Positions 17,440 through 26,366 are shown, counted from the first letter of the stretch. The stretch is DNA of 61,684 bases from Aidingimonas lacisalsi (GCF_008079445.1 NZ_VRYH01000011.1:1-61684); one strand, 5' to 3'. Notes: generated by a model not told the origin, from the letters alone. Translations and numbers: made by a program.

Positions 17440-19206
17440 ATGATAGGAAATTTGAGCTTAAGCAAAAATGCACAGTTTTATAGTTTGAAAAAACAGTTAA
17501 GTAAAAAATCAGTGGCTGATGCATTTAAAGACATTTCCAAAAATCGTATTGGCAATTATCTGATAAATGAGATAAAAGAAAGTCATATAACAAGCTCCGG
17601 GAATAAAGCTACTTACTCTATAATGTCATATAAAATTGAGGCTGAACCCTCCTTTTTGGAGGGGACATCCACAAAAGAACATAAGTATGCGTATTTGTTG
17701 TTAATTGAATTTGATGATGCATTGACAATCCTGAAAAAGTACGTTGATTCGCCAGAGAAGTACTTTCCTAGATTCATTGAGGAATATGACTATGAGAAAT
17801 TTTGTCATTTCCATGGAGATAAAAATCCAGAATACGAGCGGGTAACGATGAAAAACATGAGCATCTCCAATGCTGTTATTAGGTCCCGTTCGTTGGAAGC
17901 GAAAAGTTTAAATGGTATTCTGCCTTCCACATCATCAAGTAGGTCAATTCCTAGTAATTTTAGAATGAATATCGGCCAAGAGTCGTATACTTTGACTCCG
18001 AGTATTTCAAGAGTGAGTAATCGAGATAAAAAGTCTAATTTTAACGATTGGATTGATTGGGCGTTTGAGGTGAAAGAAGAAATAAAATCAACAAAAAATT
18101 CAAGTGAGTTTATAAGTAATTTTGCCTCGCCTGTTCAACTTAAGGATGTTATGGACAGGGGCTATAAAGTTGTAGCTATCCTATTTGATTTGAGTGAGAT
18201 TGAAAGTAAAGTAGCTTCTGGGGTTGCGGTCTTGCAGAAAAATGACGGGACACAATTTAGTACGAGAGAGATTAACAGATTTTTCAACCAGTTAAAGGCT
18301 CCGATGCTGGTTGATGGGGAAGTTCTGAAAGCCAAAGGTATAGCTTTGGCGGGAAAAGTTGGCTATTCAAAAAATGTAATAACTGTTAGAAACAGAATTC
18401 TTGATCAGGTTTCGGTTATTGAAAATGGACTGCCAGATTACACCGTTGGGTCTTTTATAAATAAGAACAAACCTTTTTCTGCAGTGTTTGATTCTCCAAA
18501 TTACTCCTATTTTTCAAAATCATGCTTTGAAGACAAAAAACTTTTGGGTAACATTCAATCTATTCTTAATGTGTTTGACGAAAGTTATGACTTTAGTAAC
18601 GTGACAAGTGAAAAAGAAAAGCCGCACGATGCAAGTTTAACTAGATTTCCGGATAAATCTCTATTCAGAGCTGTGGAGGATAATTATTGTAATAAACATG
18701 ATATTGTAATATGTGACGATATGAATGATGAGTGGGCTGATCATATTGCTATTGACAAGTCTAGCGCTACACCTTCGATAACCTTTGTTCACTCCAAGTT
18801 CACTAAAAAAGATTCTTATGGCGCAAGCGCGTTCCATGAGGTGGTCGCACAAGCGTTAAAGAATATAGGGCGAACCCAAGCCGAAAAAAGTTTGTATAAG
18901 ATTAAATATGATAATGAGTGGTATAAAGACTATGAGGGTACCAAAATTAAGAGGGTTGATGGTGCCAGAAACTGGTCAGAGCTAGAGCAAGCTCTGGATG
19001 TTATTGAGCAGAACCCTAACTCAATAAAGAAAATAGTTCTGGCAACTCCTTTCTTGGAGAAAACAAAGCTGCGGGGTGAGTTGCAAAAGCTGTCTAAGGG
19101 GCAGAAGTGTAAGCCACATTATGTGCAGTTGATTTGGTTGATTAATACCTTTATAAGTTCATGCAAGGATTTCGGAGTCCAAGCTCATATTCTCTGCAAG
19201 CCATAG
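17440..19206 (+). CDS. 588-aa nuclease-like protein of unknown function
   Basis: This is a large, AT-rich single-gene cassette. The first 400 residues have no recognised family. From about residue 420 there is IVICDDMNDEWADHIAID, then SITFVHSKF (about 447-455) and SAFHEVVAQALKNIGR (about 461-476). The D...HxK...Q series is what I have seen near the C-termini of some large helicase- or nuclease-type proteins and could be a variant PD-(D/E)XK core. Nuclease activity is inferred. The lack of a clear ribosome site is common among these cassettes. Confidence 0.65.
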   Translation: MIGNLSLSKNAQFYSLKKQLSKKSVADAFKDISKNRIGNYLINEIKESHITSSGNKATYSIMSYKIEAEPSFLEGTSTKEHKYAYLLLIEFDDALTILKKYVDSPEKYFPRFIEEYDYEKFCHFHGDKNPEYERVTMKNMSISNAVIRSRSLEAKSLNGILPSTSSSRSIPSNFRMNIGQESYTLTPSISRVSNRDKKSNFNDWIDWAFEVKEEIKSTKNSSEFISNFASPVQLKDVMDRGYKVVAILFDLSEIESKVASGVAVLQKNDGTQFSTREINRFFNQLKAPMLVDGEVLKAKGIALAGKVGYSKNVITVRNRILDQVSVIENGLPDYTVGSFINKNKPFSAVFDSPNYSYFSKSCFEDKKLLGNIQSILNVFDESYDFSNVTSEKEKPHDASLTRFPDKSLFRAVEDNYCNKHDIVICDDMNDEWADHIAIDKSSATPSITFVHSKFTKKDSYGASAFHEVVAQALKNIGRTQAEKSLYKIKYDNEWYKDYEGTKIKRVDGARNWSELEQALDVIEQNPNSIKKIVLATPFLEKTKLRGELQKLSKGQKCKPHYVQLIWLINTFISSCKDFGVQAHILCKP

Positions 19207-19278
19207 CCCTAACAATTTGCTGCACAAGGATAAATTACTCGCTACGCTCCTAATTTACCAGTGAGCAAAGCGTTATTA
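19207..19278 (+). repeat. attC site
   Basis: The left core CCCTAAC lies within 19207-19213 and the right core is GTTATTA (19272-19278). The arms ggataaattactcg and taatttacc are nearly the same as in 35730-35801. Confidence 0.8.
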
Positions 19279-19295
19279 ATCACCAGGACCGTTTC

Positions 19296-19826
19296 ATGCA
19301 AAGCGTTAACCTCGGTTTTGCGGGCTCTTATGCCACGCGACCAATTCGGTTTCTCGAACTTGCGATCATCGATGGGTGGCGCGTCAAGACCTACGGCATT
19401 TCAGCACAAGGCGACACCCCGAATGCGACGCTCGTGCAGACCGCACGAGAGCTTGCCAGCAAGGCGTTGCCAACCCCTCCTGTACAGCTCAACGGAAGCG
19501 CTGGTAGTGATGACGGTAACGAGCCGTTCGACTCCCTCGACCGCTATGGCGTGGCCGTCATGATCGTCCACGAAGCACGCGAAGGTTGTTTTGTGCTTCT
19601 CGACTGGTGGACTGGCGAAAATATGCTGCAACACCATGTGTACTTCTCCCGCGACACGACCAACCCGGAATTTGCGGACGTGAGCCAGACAGGCATCGGG
19701 GCATGCGTGTGGGAGCTTAAGGTGCTGTCCTTCGAGCGTGAGGCATGGATTGATTGTGTCCTGGCAAGCGAGGAAGGAGCCGACCTGGATGGATACTGCA
19801 GCCGCCACTTTTCCGCAGACGTGTAA
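19296..19826 (+). CDS. Hypothetical cassette protein
   Basis: The 176-aa protein follows CAGGACC. It has MQSVNLGFAGSYATRPIRFLE at the N-terminus and a beta-rich region, VAVMIVHEAREGCFVLLDWWTGENMLQHHVYFS (about 87-120). The tail contains CVWELKVLSFEREAWIDCVL. The aromatic, strand-rich pattern suggests a small soluble enzyme or binding domain. I do not recognise the family. Its GC content is higher than that of the preceding cassettes. Confidence 0.6.
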   Translation: MQSVNLGFAGSYATRPIRFLELAIIDGWRVKTYGISAQGDTPNATLVQTARELASKALPTPPVQLNGSAGSDDGNEPFDSLDRYGVAVMIVHEAREGCFVLLDWWTGENMLQHHVYFSRDTTNPEFADVSQTGIGACVWELKVLSFEREAWIDCVLASEEGADLDGYCSRHFSADV

Positions 19827-19838
19827 CTGCACCGTATG

Positions 19839-19953
19839 GCCCAACGTTGCAGATGACACGCCTGCCGAGGGCTTTGCCCGCCTGGACGGGTGGCGTTTCA
19901 AGCGCCTTATTCGTAGGTTGGCGCAGGCTTGCAACTGAGCTTCAGCATTACGA
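19839..19953 (+). repeat. Long attC site
   Basis: The left core is GCCCAAC (19839-19845). The right core is ATTACGA (19947-19953), with a non-standard first base. At 115 bp it is the longest site of the array. Arms such as gcctgcc/ggcgcaggc are present. Confidence 0.55.
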
Positions 19954-19963
19954 GGCAAAGACT

Positions 19964-20428
19964 GTGGAAATCGTTCCTTTGGCTGATAAGAAGGAATTCA
20001 TTGCAGAGTTGGCGGAGCTTCACCATGCAGAGTGGAAGCATTTGAACCCGTCGCTCACTCTGGAAGGGCGCGCCGAAGCAATCGCTGAGTCTGCAGGTCG
20101 AGAGGGTATCCCTGCAATCTTTATTGCAGTATCAGGAAGTCAGCTCGTTGGTTCGGCTGCGCTAGTACAGAACGATATGGACACAAAGCCGGATTTATCC
20201 CCTTGGTTAGCAGCCGTTTATGTCAAAGAGGGCTTCCGGCATCAAGGGATAGCAACGGAATTGATTGCTCGGTGCGAAGATGAAGCAATTCGTTCACATG
20301 CTAATACCTGGTATCTCTACACCGAGTTCGCCTCACGACTTTATGAGAAGCTCGGCTGGCGTCATATGGAGCGATGCGAATACAAGGGAGTGACGGTCGA
20401 TGTCATGTGCAAGCAGATCGCCTCTTAA
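19964..20428 (+). CDS. GNAT-family N-acetyltransferase
   Basis: The protein is taken from GTG 19964, the first start after the attC core, giving 154 aa. It has the GNAT core: FIAVSGSQLVGSAAL (beta strands), LAAVYVKEGFRHQGIATELI with the acetyl-CoA-binding R/Q-x-x-G-x-A motif, and a terminal LYTEFASRLYEKLGWRHMER. GNAT enzymes move an acetyl group from acetyl-CoA to an amine; the substrate cannot be told. It is the last cassette before the lasso island. Confidence 0.85.
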   Translation: MEIVPLADKKEFIAELAELHHAEWKHLNPSLTLEGRAEAIAESAGREGIPAIFIAVSGSQLVGSAALVQNDMDTKPDLSPWLAAVYVKEGFRHQGIATELIARCEDEAIRSHANTWYLYTEFASRLYEKLGWRHMERCEYKGVTVDVMCKQIAS

Positions 20429-20486
20429 CAAGCGCAGGCACAGCGACGGCCTTTTCGTTGTGGCTGCGCCTTTGCCATGGAAAAGG
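20423..20486 (+). repeat. Truncated attC (left part only)
   Basis: The left core is TCTTAAC (20423-20429), followed by the recurrent interior (cagcgacggccttttcgttg ... catggaaaagg). At about 20486 the match to the subfamily stops, and there is no GTTRRRY core. This marks the left edge of the inserted non-cassette island. Confidence 0.7.
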
Positions 20487-20500
20487 TATCGAAGCTTGGG

Positions 20501-21424
20501 TCAAGATCGCGAAGTCTTTGACTGAATGAAAACGGCAACGGCGATCAGGACAAATCCGGCCACAAGCCCGAAATCCAGCCTCTCCGACAACAGCAATACG
20601 GAGCTTAACAATCCAACCGCCGGTATCCCGAGAAAACTGACCGTGCTAGAAATTGCTGGCATGGTTCGGGCAATGTGCAACATACCCCAAAAGACGAAGG
20701 TCGTGGAAATAATACCGACGTAGGTAGTCACCATCAGGCTTCGAATATCTAGGCCTTGAAGCAAAGAGACGTCACTGAAACCGATCGTCAGTGATGACAG
20801 CCCAAGAGTAGCAACCAGGAGTTGCCATGGCAGAAGCTGTAATGTCGACCACCCGGAAGGGTAGCGTCGCAGAAGGGCTATTTGAAATGCCCAGACAACG
20901 GCTGCAAGCAACAGTAAACCGTTACCAAGCAAGGCTTGTGTATTCGATAAAGTATGAGTAGACGGCAGAAACAGGAACGCCAAACCGGCAAGCCCGAAGA
21001 CTAGACTTGCAATGACGGAGCGATCAAGTTTTTCATTCAGCCATACAACCGCCAGAGGTATCATCCAGATTGGACTGGTATAAGCCAGCAGTGCTGCGCG
21101 TCCGGCCGGGACCATGGTGACGCCGATCGTGATCAACCAGAGGAATGCCCCCATTTGCAGGCAGGCCACCGAAATAATGGGAAACCAGTCCTCGCGCCCG
21201 GGGAAACGAAACTGACGAGTCATTTTTACCAGTACGAAAGCACTGATGGTGGCAAAGGCGAGACGCCATATCAAAAAGGCCTGAGGAGAAATGTTTTCAA
21301 GGGCCATTTTCATGAGTGGCCACGATAGTCCACCTCCGAGGATAACTCCGGCGAAGATGAAACCGGTCCCACGGCCAATCAAGCGAGAAATTGAGCTGAC
21401 CAACAGTTCGCTATGATTCATCAT
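20501..21424 (-). CDS. EamA/DMT-family inner-membrane transporter
   Basis: The 307-aa protein has about ten hydrophobic spans, from GFIFAGVILGGGLSWPLMKMAL to LVAGFVLIAVAVFIQS, and the paired five-helix repeats of the drug/metabolite transporter superfamily. Such proteins move small metabolites or amino acids across the inner membrane. It is divergent from a LysR regulator at 21634, a common arrangement in which the regulator controls the transporter. Its 3' end lies 15 bp from the attC truncation point. Confidence 0.9.
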   Translation of the reverse strand: MMNHSELLVSSISRLIGRGTGFIFAGVILGGGLSWPLMKMALENISPQAFLIWRLAFATISAFVLVKMTRQFRFPGREDWFPIISVACLQMGAFLWLITIGVTMVPAGRAALLAYTSPIWMIPLAVVWLNEKLDRSVIASLVFGLAGLAFLFLPSTHTLSNTQALLGNGLLLLAAVVWAFQIALLRRYPSGWSTLQLLPWQLLVATLGLSSLTIGFSDVSLLQGLDIRSLMVTTYVGIISTTFVFWGMLHIARTMPAISSTVSFLGIPAVGLLSSVLLLSERLDFGLVAGFVLIAVAVFIQSKTSRS

Positions 21425-21633
21425 TTATTCCTTGGCGGTCTTTTAGTTGCTCTACAAGGCTCGAAATAATCGCTGCAGAGCGGTGGGCGAGTAGTGGGAA
21501 AGTACCTGCGTCACCTACTTAAATTATTCAAACCTCTGTGTTCATTGCTATTATTGGATCATGCAGATCTCATTCTGCTCTGTAGTAAGCGCATATGGAA
21601 ATCAACTGTTTTTATACACGGAGATCAGTAATA

Positions 21634-22533
21634 ATGATGCGACTCGAATTCCGACATCTTGAGACGGCCTATTGGATCTATAGGCTCGGTTCGTACGGCG
21701 CAGCTGCGGACAGGCTCAATACGACACAACCCAATATTTCCATGCGCGTCGCTGAAGTGGAGCAACGTATTGGCACCGTCGTATTCCAGCGGGGAAAGCG
21801 ACCGATTACGCTCACTGCTGCTGGTCGCGAATTGATCGGGTACGCAGAGCGTATTCTCGCCTTGCGCGATGAACTGTCATTATTCTTCGAGGATGGGGAA
21901 GAGGCAACTGGCCGAATTCGAGTAGGATGTACCGAAACTATAGCGCTTTGGTGGCTCGCTGATTTTACGATAGATGTGCAACGCGTCATGCCGAATATCG
22001 AGCTCGATATCGACGTCGATATTACAGAGAAAACCTGGAAGAAATTGTGCAACGGCACAACAGATCTTGCTTTGGTTCCTGATGATCAACTTCAACAACG
22101 GGTTATCAGACACAGTCTTGGCCAGGCGTCTATTGCCTGGATGGCACCTTCCGACCTGGTGCAACGAATGTCGACATTGGATACCATGAATTTAATTCGG
22201 CGATCCATCCTGAGCCTCTCTCCCGGATCGCGCTTGTATGCTGACCAATTTCGCTGGCTTGATATGCAGAGCATTCGCCCTGATCGCCTGACCTACTGCA
22301 ATACGATGAGTGTTACGGCGCGGTTGGTAAGCGAGGGTGCCGGTGTTGCATTGCTACCTCCGGACCTGTTTGCCGGCGATAATCTGCTACAGGAATTGGA
22401 AGTCCAGCCAGCATTTGATTCTCTGTCTTTTGTCGCTACCTATCTTTCTCCCGCCTTTTCTCCATCGGTCGAGCGGATAGCCAGGCTGGCAGTGGCTAAT
22501 AGCGGATTTCATCTGGGCGATTCGCAGGCGTAA
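21634..22533 (+). CDS. LysR-family transcriptional regulator
   Basis: I chose ATG 21634 (299 aa) because CGGAGATC lies before it; an ATG at 21595 lacks a ribosome site. The N-terminal helix-turn-helix reads LEFRHLETAYWIYRLGSYGAAADRL...TQPNISMRVAEVEQRIG. It is followed by a periplasmic-binding-protein-like effector domain (TGRIRVGCTETIALWWL). It probably regulates the divergent EamA transporter through the roughly 200-bp gap 21425-21633. The effector is unknown. Confidence 0.9.
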   Translation: MMRLEFRHLETAYWIYRLGSYGAAADRLNTTQPNISMRVAEVEQRIGTVVFQRGKRPITLTAAGRELIGYAERILALRDELSLFFEDGEEATGRIRVGCTETIALWWLADFTIDVQRVMPNIELDIDVDITEKTWKKLCNGTTDLALVPDDQLQQRVIRHSLGQASIAWMAPSDLVQRMSTLDTMNLIRRSILSLSPGSRLYADQFRWLDMQSIRPDRLTYCNTMSVTARLVSEGAGVALLPPDLFAGDNLLQELEVQPAFDSLSFVATYLSPAFSPSVERIARLAVANSGFHLGDSQA

Positions 22534-22546
22534 TGCCTAGCCCGCA

Positions 22547-22680
22547 TTAACAGCCCAGAGACTGATGTGGTCGTTCTCCTTTGTAGCACCGGATCCAGTG
22601 GTTGATCACTGCCCTGGCTTGTCCCAGCGACTCGAACCGATTCAGCCAGATACACACCTCCTTCAAGGCCGCGTAAAAGA
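22547..22680 (-). pseudogene. IS3-family transposase C-terminal remnant
   Basis: On the minus strand the frame ends WLNRFESLGQARAVINHWI, then YKGERPHQSLGC and a stop. This is the standard C-terminus of the IS3 OrfB integrase (F-x-S-L-x-x-A-R ... N-x-x-RPH-x-S-L). The upstream catalytic DDE region is absent. The rest of the gap (22680-22866) shows no gene. Confidence 0.75.
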
Positions 22681-22866
22681 TATGCGTCACGGATGCTTGA
22701 TCCGCTGAAGTGGCCCCTTTGGAAGTGGCGACATGGTCACGCCATCCCGATTCAAAGTCCACAGAAAGGGCAAGGGGCGCGAACTTTCCGTATATCACAC
22801 CCCTAATGTTCTTGGTTCGTCATGAAAGTTTTTATTTGATTTTAAAACTGTAAGTGCAGTGCTAAC

Positions 22867-23589
22867 TCAAATTAATCCCTGATGTGCAGCAGTGGCTATA
22901 GCTTGAGCCCGGTTGGTTACATCTAGTTTTCTATAGATGTTGCGGAGATGGAATTTTACCGTTCCTTCGGAAAGGCAGAGGATCATTCCAATTTCCCATA
23001 CCGTTTTTCCTTCACTTGCCCACTTCAATACTTCTGATTCACGCAGTGATAGTGGTCGTATACTCTTATTCTTTTCCATGCCGTTCGTTGCCGTATGTAG
23101 TGCTGGCATGGCGTTGTAAAGGACCCAGCGTGCCGTCGGTTTCAGCACATTACTTTCGACACATAGGGAACAGACCGTCATTATTTTTGAGTTATCTTGA
23201 TAAAATCTACACGCGAATCCGGCGTGCAGACCATAGTGCGCGGCCGTTTCAAAAAAGGTAGCCGGGCAACAATCCTCAAAGTGTTTATACGCGTCCTCCC
23301 AAGAGTAAATATTTGAGGCTAAATATGCATACCGGATGACTGGATCGATCGTGCCGAAGTCTTGTGCTAGATATGTTTGAATCCATTCTGGATGGTAGTT
23401 GTGGTTAGCAATGTGCCTGATTGAAGAAGCGGGTGAGAGCCTGACCTGACAAAGAATGATGCCATCACAACAGGTGACATCACGCAGCCAGCCAAGTGTG
23501 TCCGGAATGCCCCGATCAGGATATGCCAGGCAGCTTCTCATGTGCTCAATGAGGCCAACAAGGGGGGCTTGATCAATGTCATTGGGCAT
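22867..23589 (-). CDS. LuxR-type quorum-sensing regulator
   Basis: This is a 240-aa protein. The N-terminal autoinducer-binding domain keeps the hallmark residues: PEWIQTYLAQDF (Trp and Tyr), DPVIRYA (Asp-Pro) and YSWEDAY (Trp), then HYGLHAGF (Gly). The C-terminal domain is a LuxR/GerE helix-turn-helix (LSLRESEVLKWASEGKT, EGTVKFHLRNIYRKLDV). Such proteins bind an acyl-homoserine lactone and then DNA at lux boxes. It is divergent from the LuxI-type synthase at 23829. The shared 240-bp gap holds a lux-box-like site and a Fur-like site. Ribosome site AGAGGGAG lies rather far upstream. Confidence 0.92.
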   Translation of the reverse strand: MPNDIDQAPLVGLIEHMRSCLAYPDRGIPDTLGWLRDVTCCDGIILCQVRLSPASSIRHIANHNYHPEWIQTYLAQDFGTIDPVIRYAYLASNIYSWEDAYKHFEDCCPATFFETAAHYGLHAGFACRFYQDNSKIMTVCSLCVESNVLKPTARWVLYNAMPALHTATNGMEKNKSIRPLSLRESEVLKWASEGKTVWEIGMILCLSEGTVKFHLRNIYRKLDVTNRAQAIATAAHQGLI

Positions 23590-23650
23590 GGCTTTATCAA
23601 CTCCCTCTGACGTTCGAGAGCTATCCTAGTATAGCGCGCCCGTTTTTAAT

Positions 23651-23669
23651 GTAAATGATAATCAGTAGC
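23651..23669. promoter_or_regulatory. Fur-box-like site between luxR and luxI
   Basis: GTAAATGATAATCAGTAGC matches the 19-bp Fur consensus at 15 of 19 positions by my count, including an unbroken 11-base central run. It lies about 62 bp upstream of the luxR start and 160 bp upstream of luxI. Iron control of the signalling pair is inferred. Confidence 0.5.
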
Positions 23670-23751
23670 CTCCATGACTGTGTTGTACGAACGTCGACCC
23701 GAGCTGCTAGTTACCTATAAATCAATCGTCTATGTGGCTGGCTCCCAGCCA

Positions 23752-23771
23752 CCCTGTCCATCCGGTTAGTA
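23752..23771. promoter_or_regulatory. Lux-box-like LuxR-binding site upstream of luxI
   Basis: CCCTGTCCATCCGGTTAGTA has the NNCT-N12-AGNN form of LuxR-family boxes and shares 15 of 20 positions with the site at 29137-29156. It sits 57 bp before the luxI start, the place expected for autoinduction. Confidence 0.75.
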
Positions 23772-23828
23772 GCCTGTCCTTTCGTTGAAGGCGAAGCTAA
23801 TGCTGGATACGAGATATATGGGGGCAGT

Positions 23829-24542
23829 ATGGCGATTGGTACCGAAACAGCGCAATTGCCTTGCTCGAGTCATGGTGATGTTACTGCAGTCACGCTGGAT
23901 CGCCACGGTTACCGTCTTGAGTTCCCGTTGCGCAGCAGTCGATTAGCCCAAGCGTTCGAACTTAGAGCCGAGGTCTTCTGTGGTGAGCTTGGATGGGTTG
24001 GTCATCCGGGGCAGTTGCAAGAGGTCGACGTTTTTGATGCCAGCGTCTGGCACCTTGGAGTTCTGGCCCAGAATCAATTAGCCGCGTATCTACGAGTTCA
24101 TCCATATGGAGCGCCTTGGATGATTAGTAGTGTCTTTGCTGACGTCGTACCACCAGACTGTGTCCTACGATGTCCCGGCGCCTGCGAAGTATCACGCCTG
24201 GTCGTTGCGCCTGCATTCCGGCGTACCGTCTTCTCGGGTGGGCAGACTGCCGCCGGTTTGGTTTGCCAGCTATTGTATGCTCTCTGTGTACTCAACCAGA
24301 TCGACACAGTGCACATGATCGTTACTCTCCGTGCACTTCGCGCCCTGAAGCTACAAGGCCTCCCTTGCCGGTCATGGCTACATCATTCATGTCAGTGTGA
24401 TCGGGATGCACCGGTTTTCGCTACTCTGAACTGGGAAGAATTTCGGTCGAGTACTGAGTCGCTCATTGCCAAACGACGCCCTGCGTTTCTAGCAACGGCG
24501 GCACAGGCTAGGTTCGCCATAGCGGAAAGCAGGTCGTGCTGA
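23829..24542 (+). CDS. LuxI-type acyl-homoserine-lactone synthase (divergent)
   Basis: The 237-aa protein carries the LuxI landmarks in order: FELRAEVFCGELGW (Arg, Phe, Trp), EVDVFDASVWHLGVL (Asp), AYLRV (Arg) and ACEVSRLVV, the E-x-S-R motif. LuxI enzymes join an acyl chain to the amino group of S-adenosylmethionine and cyclise it to a homoserine lactone. It is paired with the divergent LuxR and preceded by a lux box. The protein is longer than many LuxI proteins, and sequence after residue 170 is poorly conserved. The signal molecule cannot be predicted, and a related N-acyl amino acid synthase remains possible. Confidence 0.85.
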   Translation: MAIGTETAQLPCSSHGDVTAVTLDRHGYRLEFPLRSSRLAQAFELRAEVFCGELGWVGHPGQLQEVDVFDASVWHLGVLAQNQLAAYLRVHPYGAPWMISSVFADVVPPDCVLRCPGACEVSRLVVAPAFRRTVFSGGQTAAGLVCQLLYALCVLNQIDTVHMIVTLRALRALKLQGLPCRSWLHHSCQCDRDAPVFATLNWEEFRSSTESLIAKRRPAFLATAAQARFAIAESRSC

Positions 24543-24595
24543 AGCGCTACGATGCCGCCACTCCCGAATAATTGGCTGTGGTGAAGGCAATCGCT

Positions 24596-24750
24596 TCAGG
24601 TTGAACTGGTTTCTTGCGGCAAGCGAGTAGTGAGCTTACCTTCCTTTAGGTCATCCGGTGTTCCTAATCGAACTTGGCCATCCTGCAGCCCGATCACTAC
24701 ATCGCATGAGTATGCAAAGTCCAGGTTATGGGTGACGAACAGTACCTGGG
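24596..24750 (-). pseudogene. C-terminal fragment of an ABC-transporter ATPase
   Basis: The minus strand reads QVLFVTHNLDFAYSCDVVIG, then LQDGQVRLGTPDDLKEGKL and a stop. This is the H-loop (VTHN) and tail of an ABC ATPase. The Walker motifs and start are gone. It lies between the convergent luxI and lasso cyclase genes and points to a lost transporter gene of the locus. Confidence 0.7.
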
Positions 24751-24781
24751 GAGAGTGGAGATGTCAGCCAAATGTTCCGAA

Positions 24782-26362
24782 CTACAACAGCCTTTGGTAA
24801 GCGTCTATGAGTAGCGCAGTGGTAAGGAGCTTAAGAAGATCGTGGTCAAATCCACCACAGCCTAGTGCCGTCTGGTTATACACTTCTCTAAACCTTTTAC
24901 GGTCGATAAGTTCCCACTGAGCGAGCTGTCCCTCGAGGACCAGCGCTTCCAGATACGCTCGATTGTTCCATAATGCTTTCTGAAAAGCCCCGGTAACCGA
25001 GCCTTTCCTGCGTCGAAAAACGGCAGTTGTATTATAGTGTTTCGCGACTTTCTGCCGGAAAGGCAGGCGCGTGTGATTTTGATCATAAAGTGCGTCTGTA
25101 GGAAGCGATAGGGCGTAACGAAGCATTTCATCTTGAGTAAATGGCCTCAAATACTGCGCTCGTTCATCGCAGATGACACGATAGCTGTTCTCGCTGATAG
25201 CATCTTGCATCCATGCGCGCCTTAAAGGCTCATTTCTCGCTGCTGTGAGCGAGGGACGATCTTGACGGAAGCCCGTACTTACTTCCTTTCGGAGGAACTT
25301 ATTAACCGGATTTGGAGATGTCTTCATCATTGCTCGCAACACCCGGATATAACTAACCGAGTACAATTGAGCGTAATGCCTAAGTTTCCGGGCGAATACC
25401 GAAGGTTGACTACGCAAGGTACCTCGTAGCGTTGCCACCGGCACAGGGTCGAGAAAGATATGGTCGCCACCATGGCCATCTAGAATCGTCACTGGCCGTG
25501 TCTTGGTTCGTATCGATAGTTCCTCCGTGAGCCGATAGATTACGGCCTGGAAGGCGAGTGCAGTCGAAGGAGCTGCAGGTAGAGGGCGCTGGATCGGACG
25601 AAAGAGCAAATCCTCCGAAAGCGTTAAAGAGAAGTGCTCGACTCCGAGTTCGTCGGCAATAGCCGAGGCAATCTTCGCGTCATCGTGCGCACTTCCGCCA
25701 GGGAAGTACCAAGTACAGGCCACAGGCTGCTCTACCCCGTATACAGCAGCAGCGGCATAGAGCAAAGACGTCGAATCACATCCGCCCGAGAACGAAACGC
25801 CGAAACGCTCTGTAATTGACTCTCGTTGAAGCAATTCTTCAAGTATCGCAGCCGGATCTCCAGCGGCATTGCTGACGTCTTGCATTGAGTCTAATTCCGA
25901 GGCGATGTGGAGCGCTCCTCCACGCTGAAGGTGAGCCACTCCGCCGGCGGGGATGACATGCACATCTCGCCAAACTGAGAAACCCAGTTCACGGTCGTTA
26001 TTCAGGTGCGCGACAATCTTCTCAGGTGCTGGTGTGTTAGTTCCCTTCTCAAGCACCTCCTCAAGTGTGCTTCCGACCAATACACTCGAAGACGTCGTTC
26101 GTAAATAGACCTCGCGGCAACTACCCAACGGATTCCGTACCCTTATTTTGCCGCCCTCGGCTTCGACATACGGGGCGCGAGCCGTGCGACTTGGCGCCAT
26201 CTCGCTGGACATGCTTTGCCCTTGCGCTGGTGTAGGTGTAATCGAGTTGTCATCGAGGCTTATCAACAGCGGGACACGCCCGATGAGGTGGTGCGCAACA
26301 TATTCCGTGCAAGGGTTATTGCCGCTATCACGTAGTCCATCCGGTGAGTGCACCAAAGACAT
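24782..26362 (-). CDS. Lasso peptide cyclase (asparagine-synthetase-like, C protein)
   Basis: I chose ATG 26362 (526 aa) because AAGGGAG lies eight bases upstream and it starts 4 bp after the exporter stop; a longer frame to 26449 would overlap the exporter. The ATP-pyrophosphatase motif SFSGGCDSTS is near residue 190, with the glutaminase-like remnant before it. GGDHIF and a C-terminal SLPTDALYDQNHTRLPFRQKV follow, as in lasso C proteins. The enzyme adenylates the ring acidic side chain and closes the isopeptide bond with the core's first residue. It is the last gene of the A-B-D-C operon. Confidence 0.9.
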   Translation of the reverse strand: MSLVHSPDGLRDSGNNPCTEYVAHHLIGRVPLLISLDDNSITPTPAQGQSMSSEMAPSRTARAPYVEAEGGKIRVRNPLGSCREVYLRTTSSSVLVGSTLEEVLEKGTNTPAPEKIVAHLNNDRELGFSVWRDVHVIPAGGVAHLQRGGALHIASELDSMQDVSNAAGDPAAILEELLQRESITERFGVSFSGGCDSTSLLYAAAAVYGVEQPVACTWYFPGGSAHDDAKIASAIADELGVEHFSLTLSEDLLFRPIQRPLPAAPSTALAFQAVIYRLTEELSIRTKTRPVTILDGHGGDHIFLDPVPVATLRGTLRSQPSVFARKLRHYAQLYSVSYIRVLRAMMKTSPNPVNKFLRKEVSTGFRQDRPSLTAARNEPLRRAWMQDAISENSYRVICDERAQYLRPFTQDEMLRYALSLPTDALYDQNHTRLPFRQKVAKHYNTTAVFRRRKGSVTGAFQKALWNNRAYLEALVLEGQLAQWELIDRKRFREVYNQTALGCGGFDHDLLKLLTTALLIDAYQRLL

Positions 26363-26366
26363 AAGC

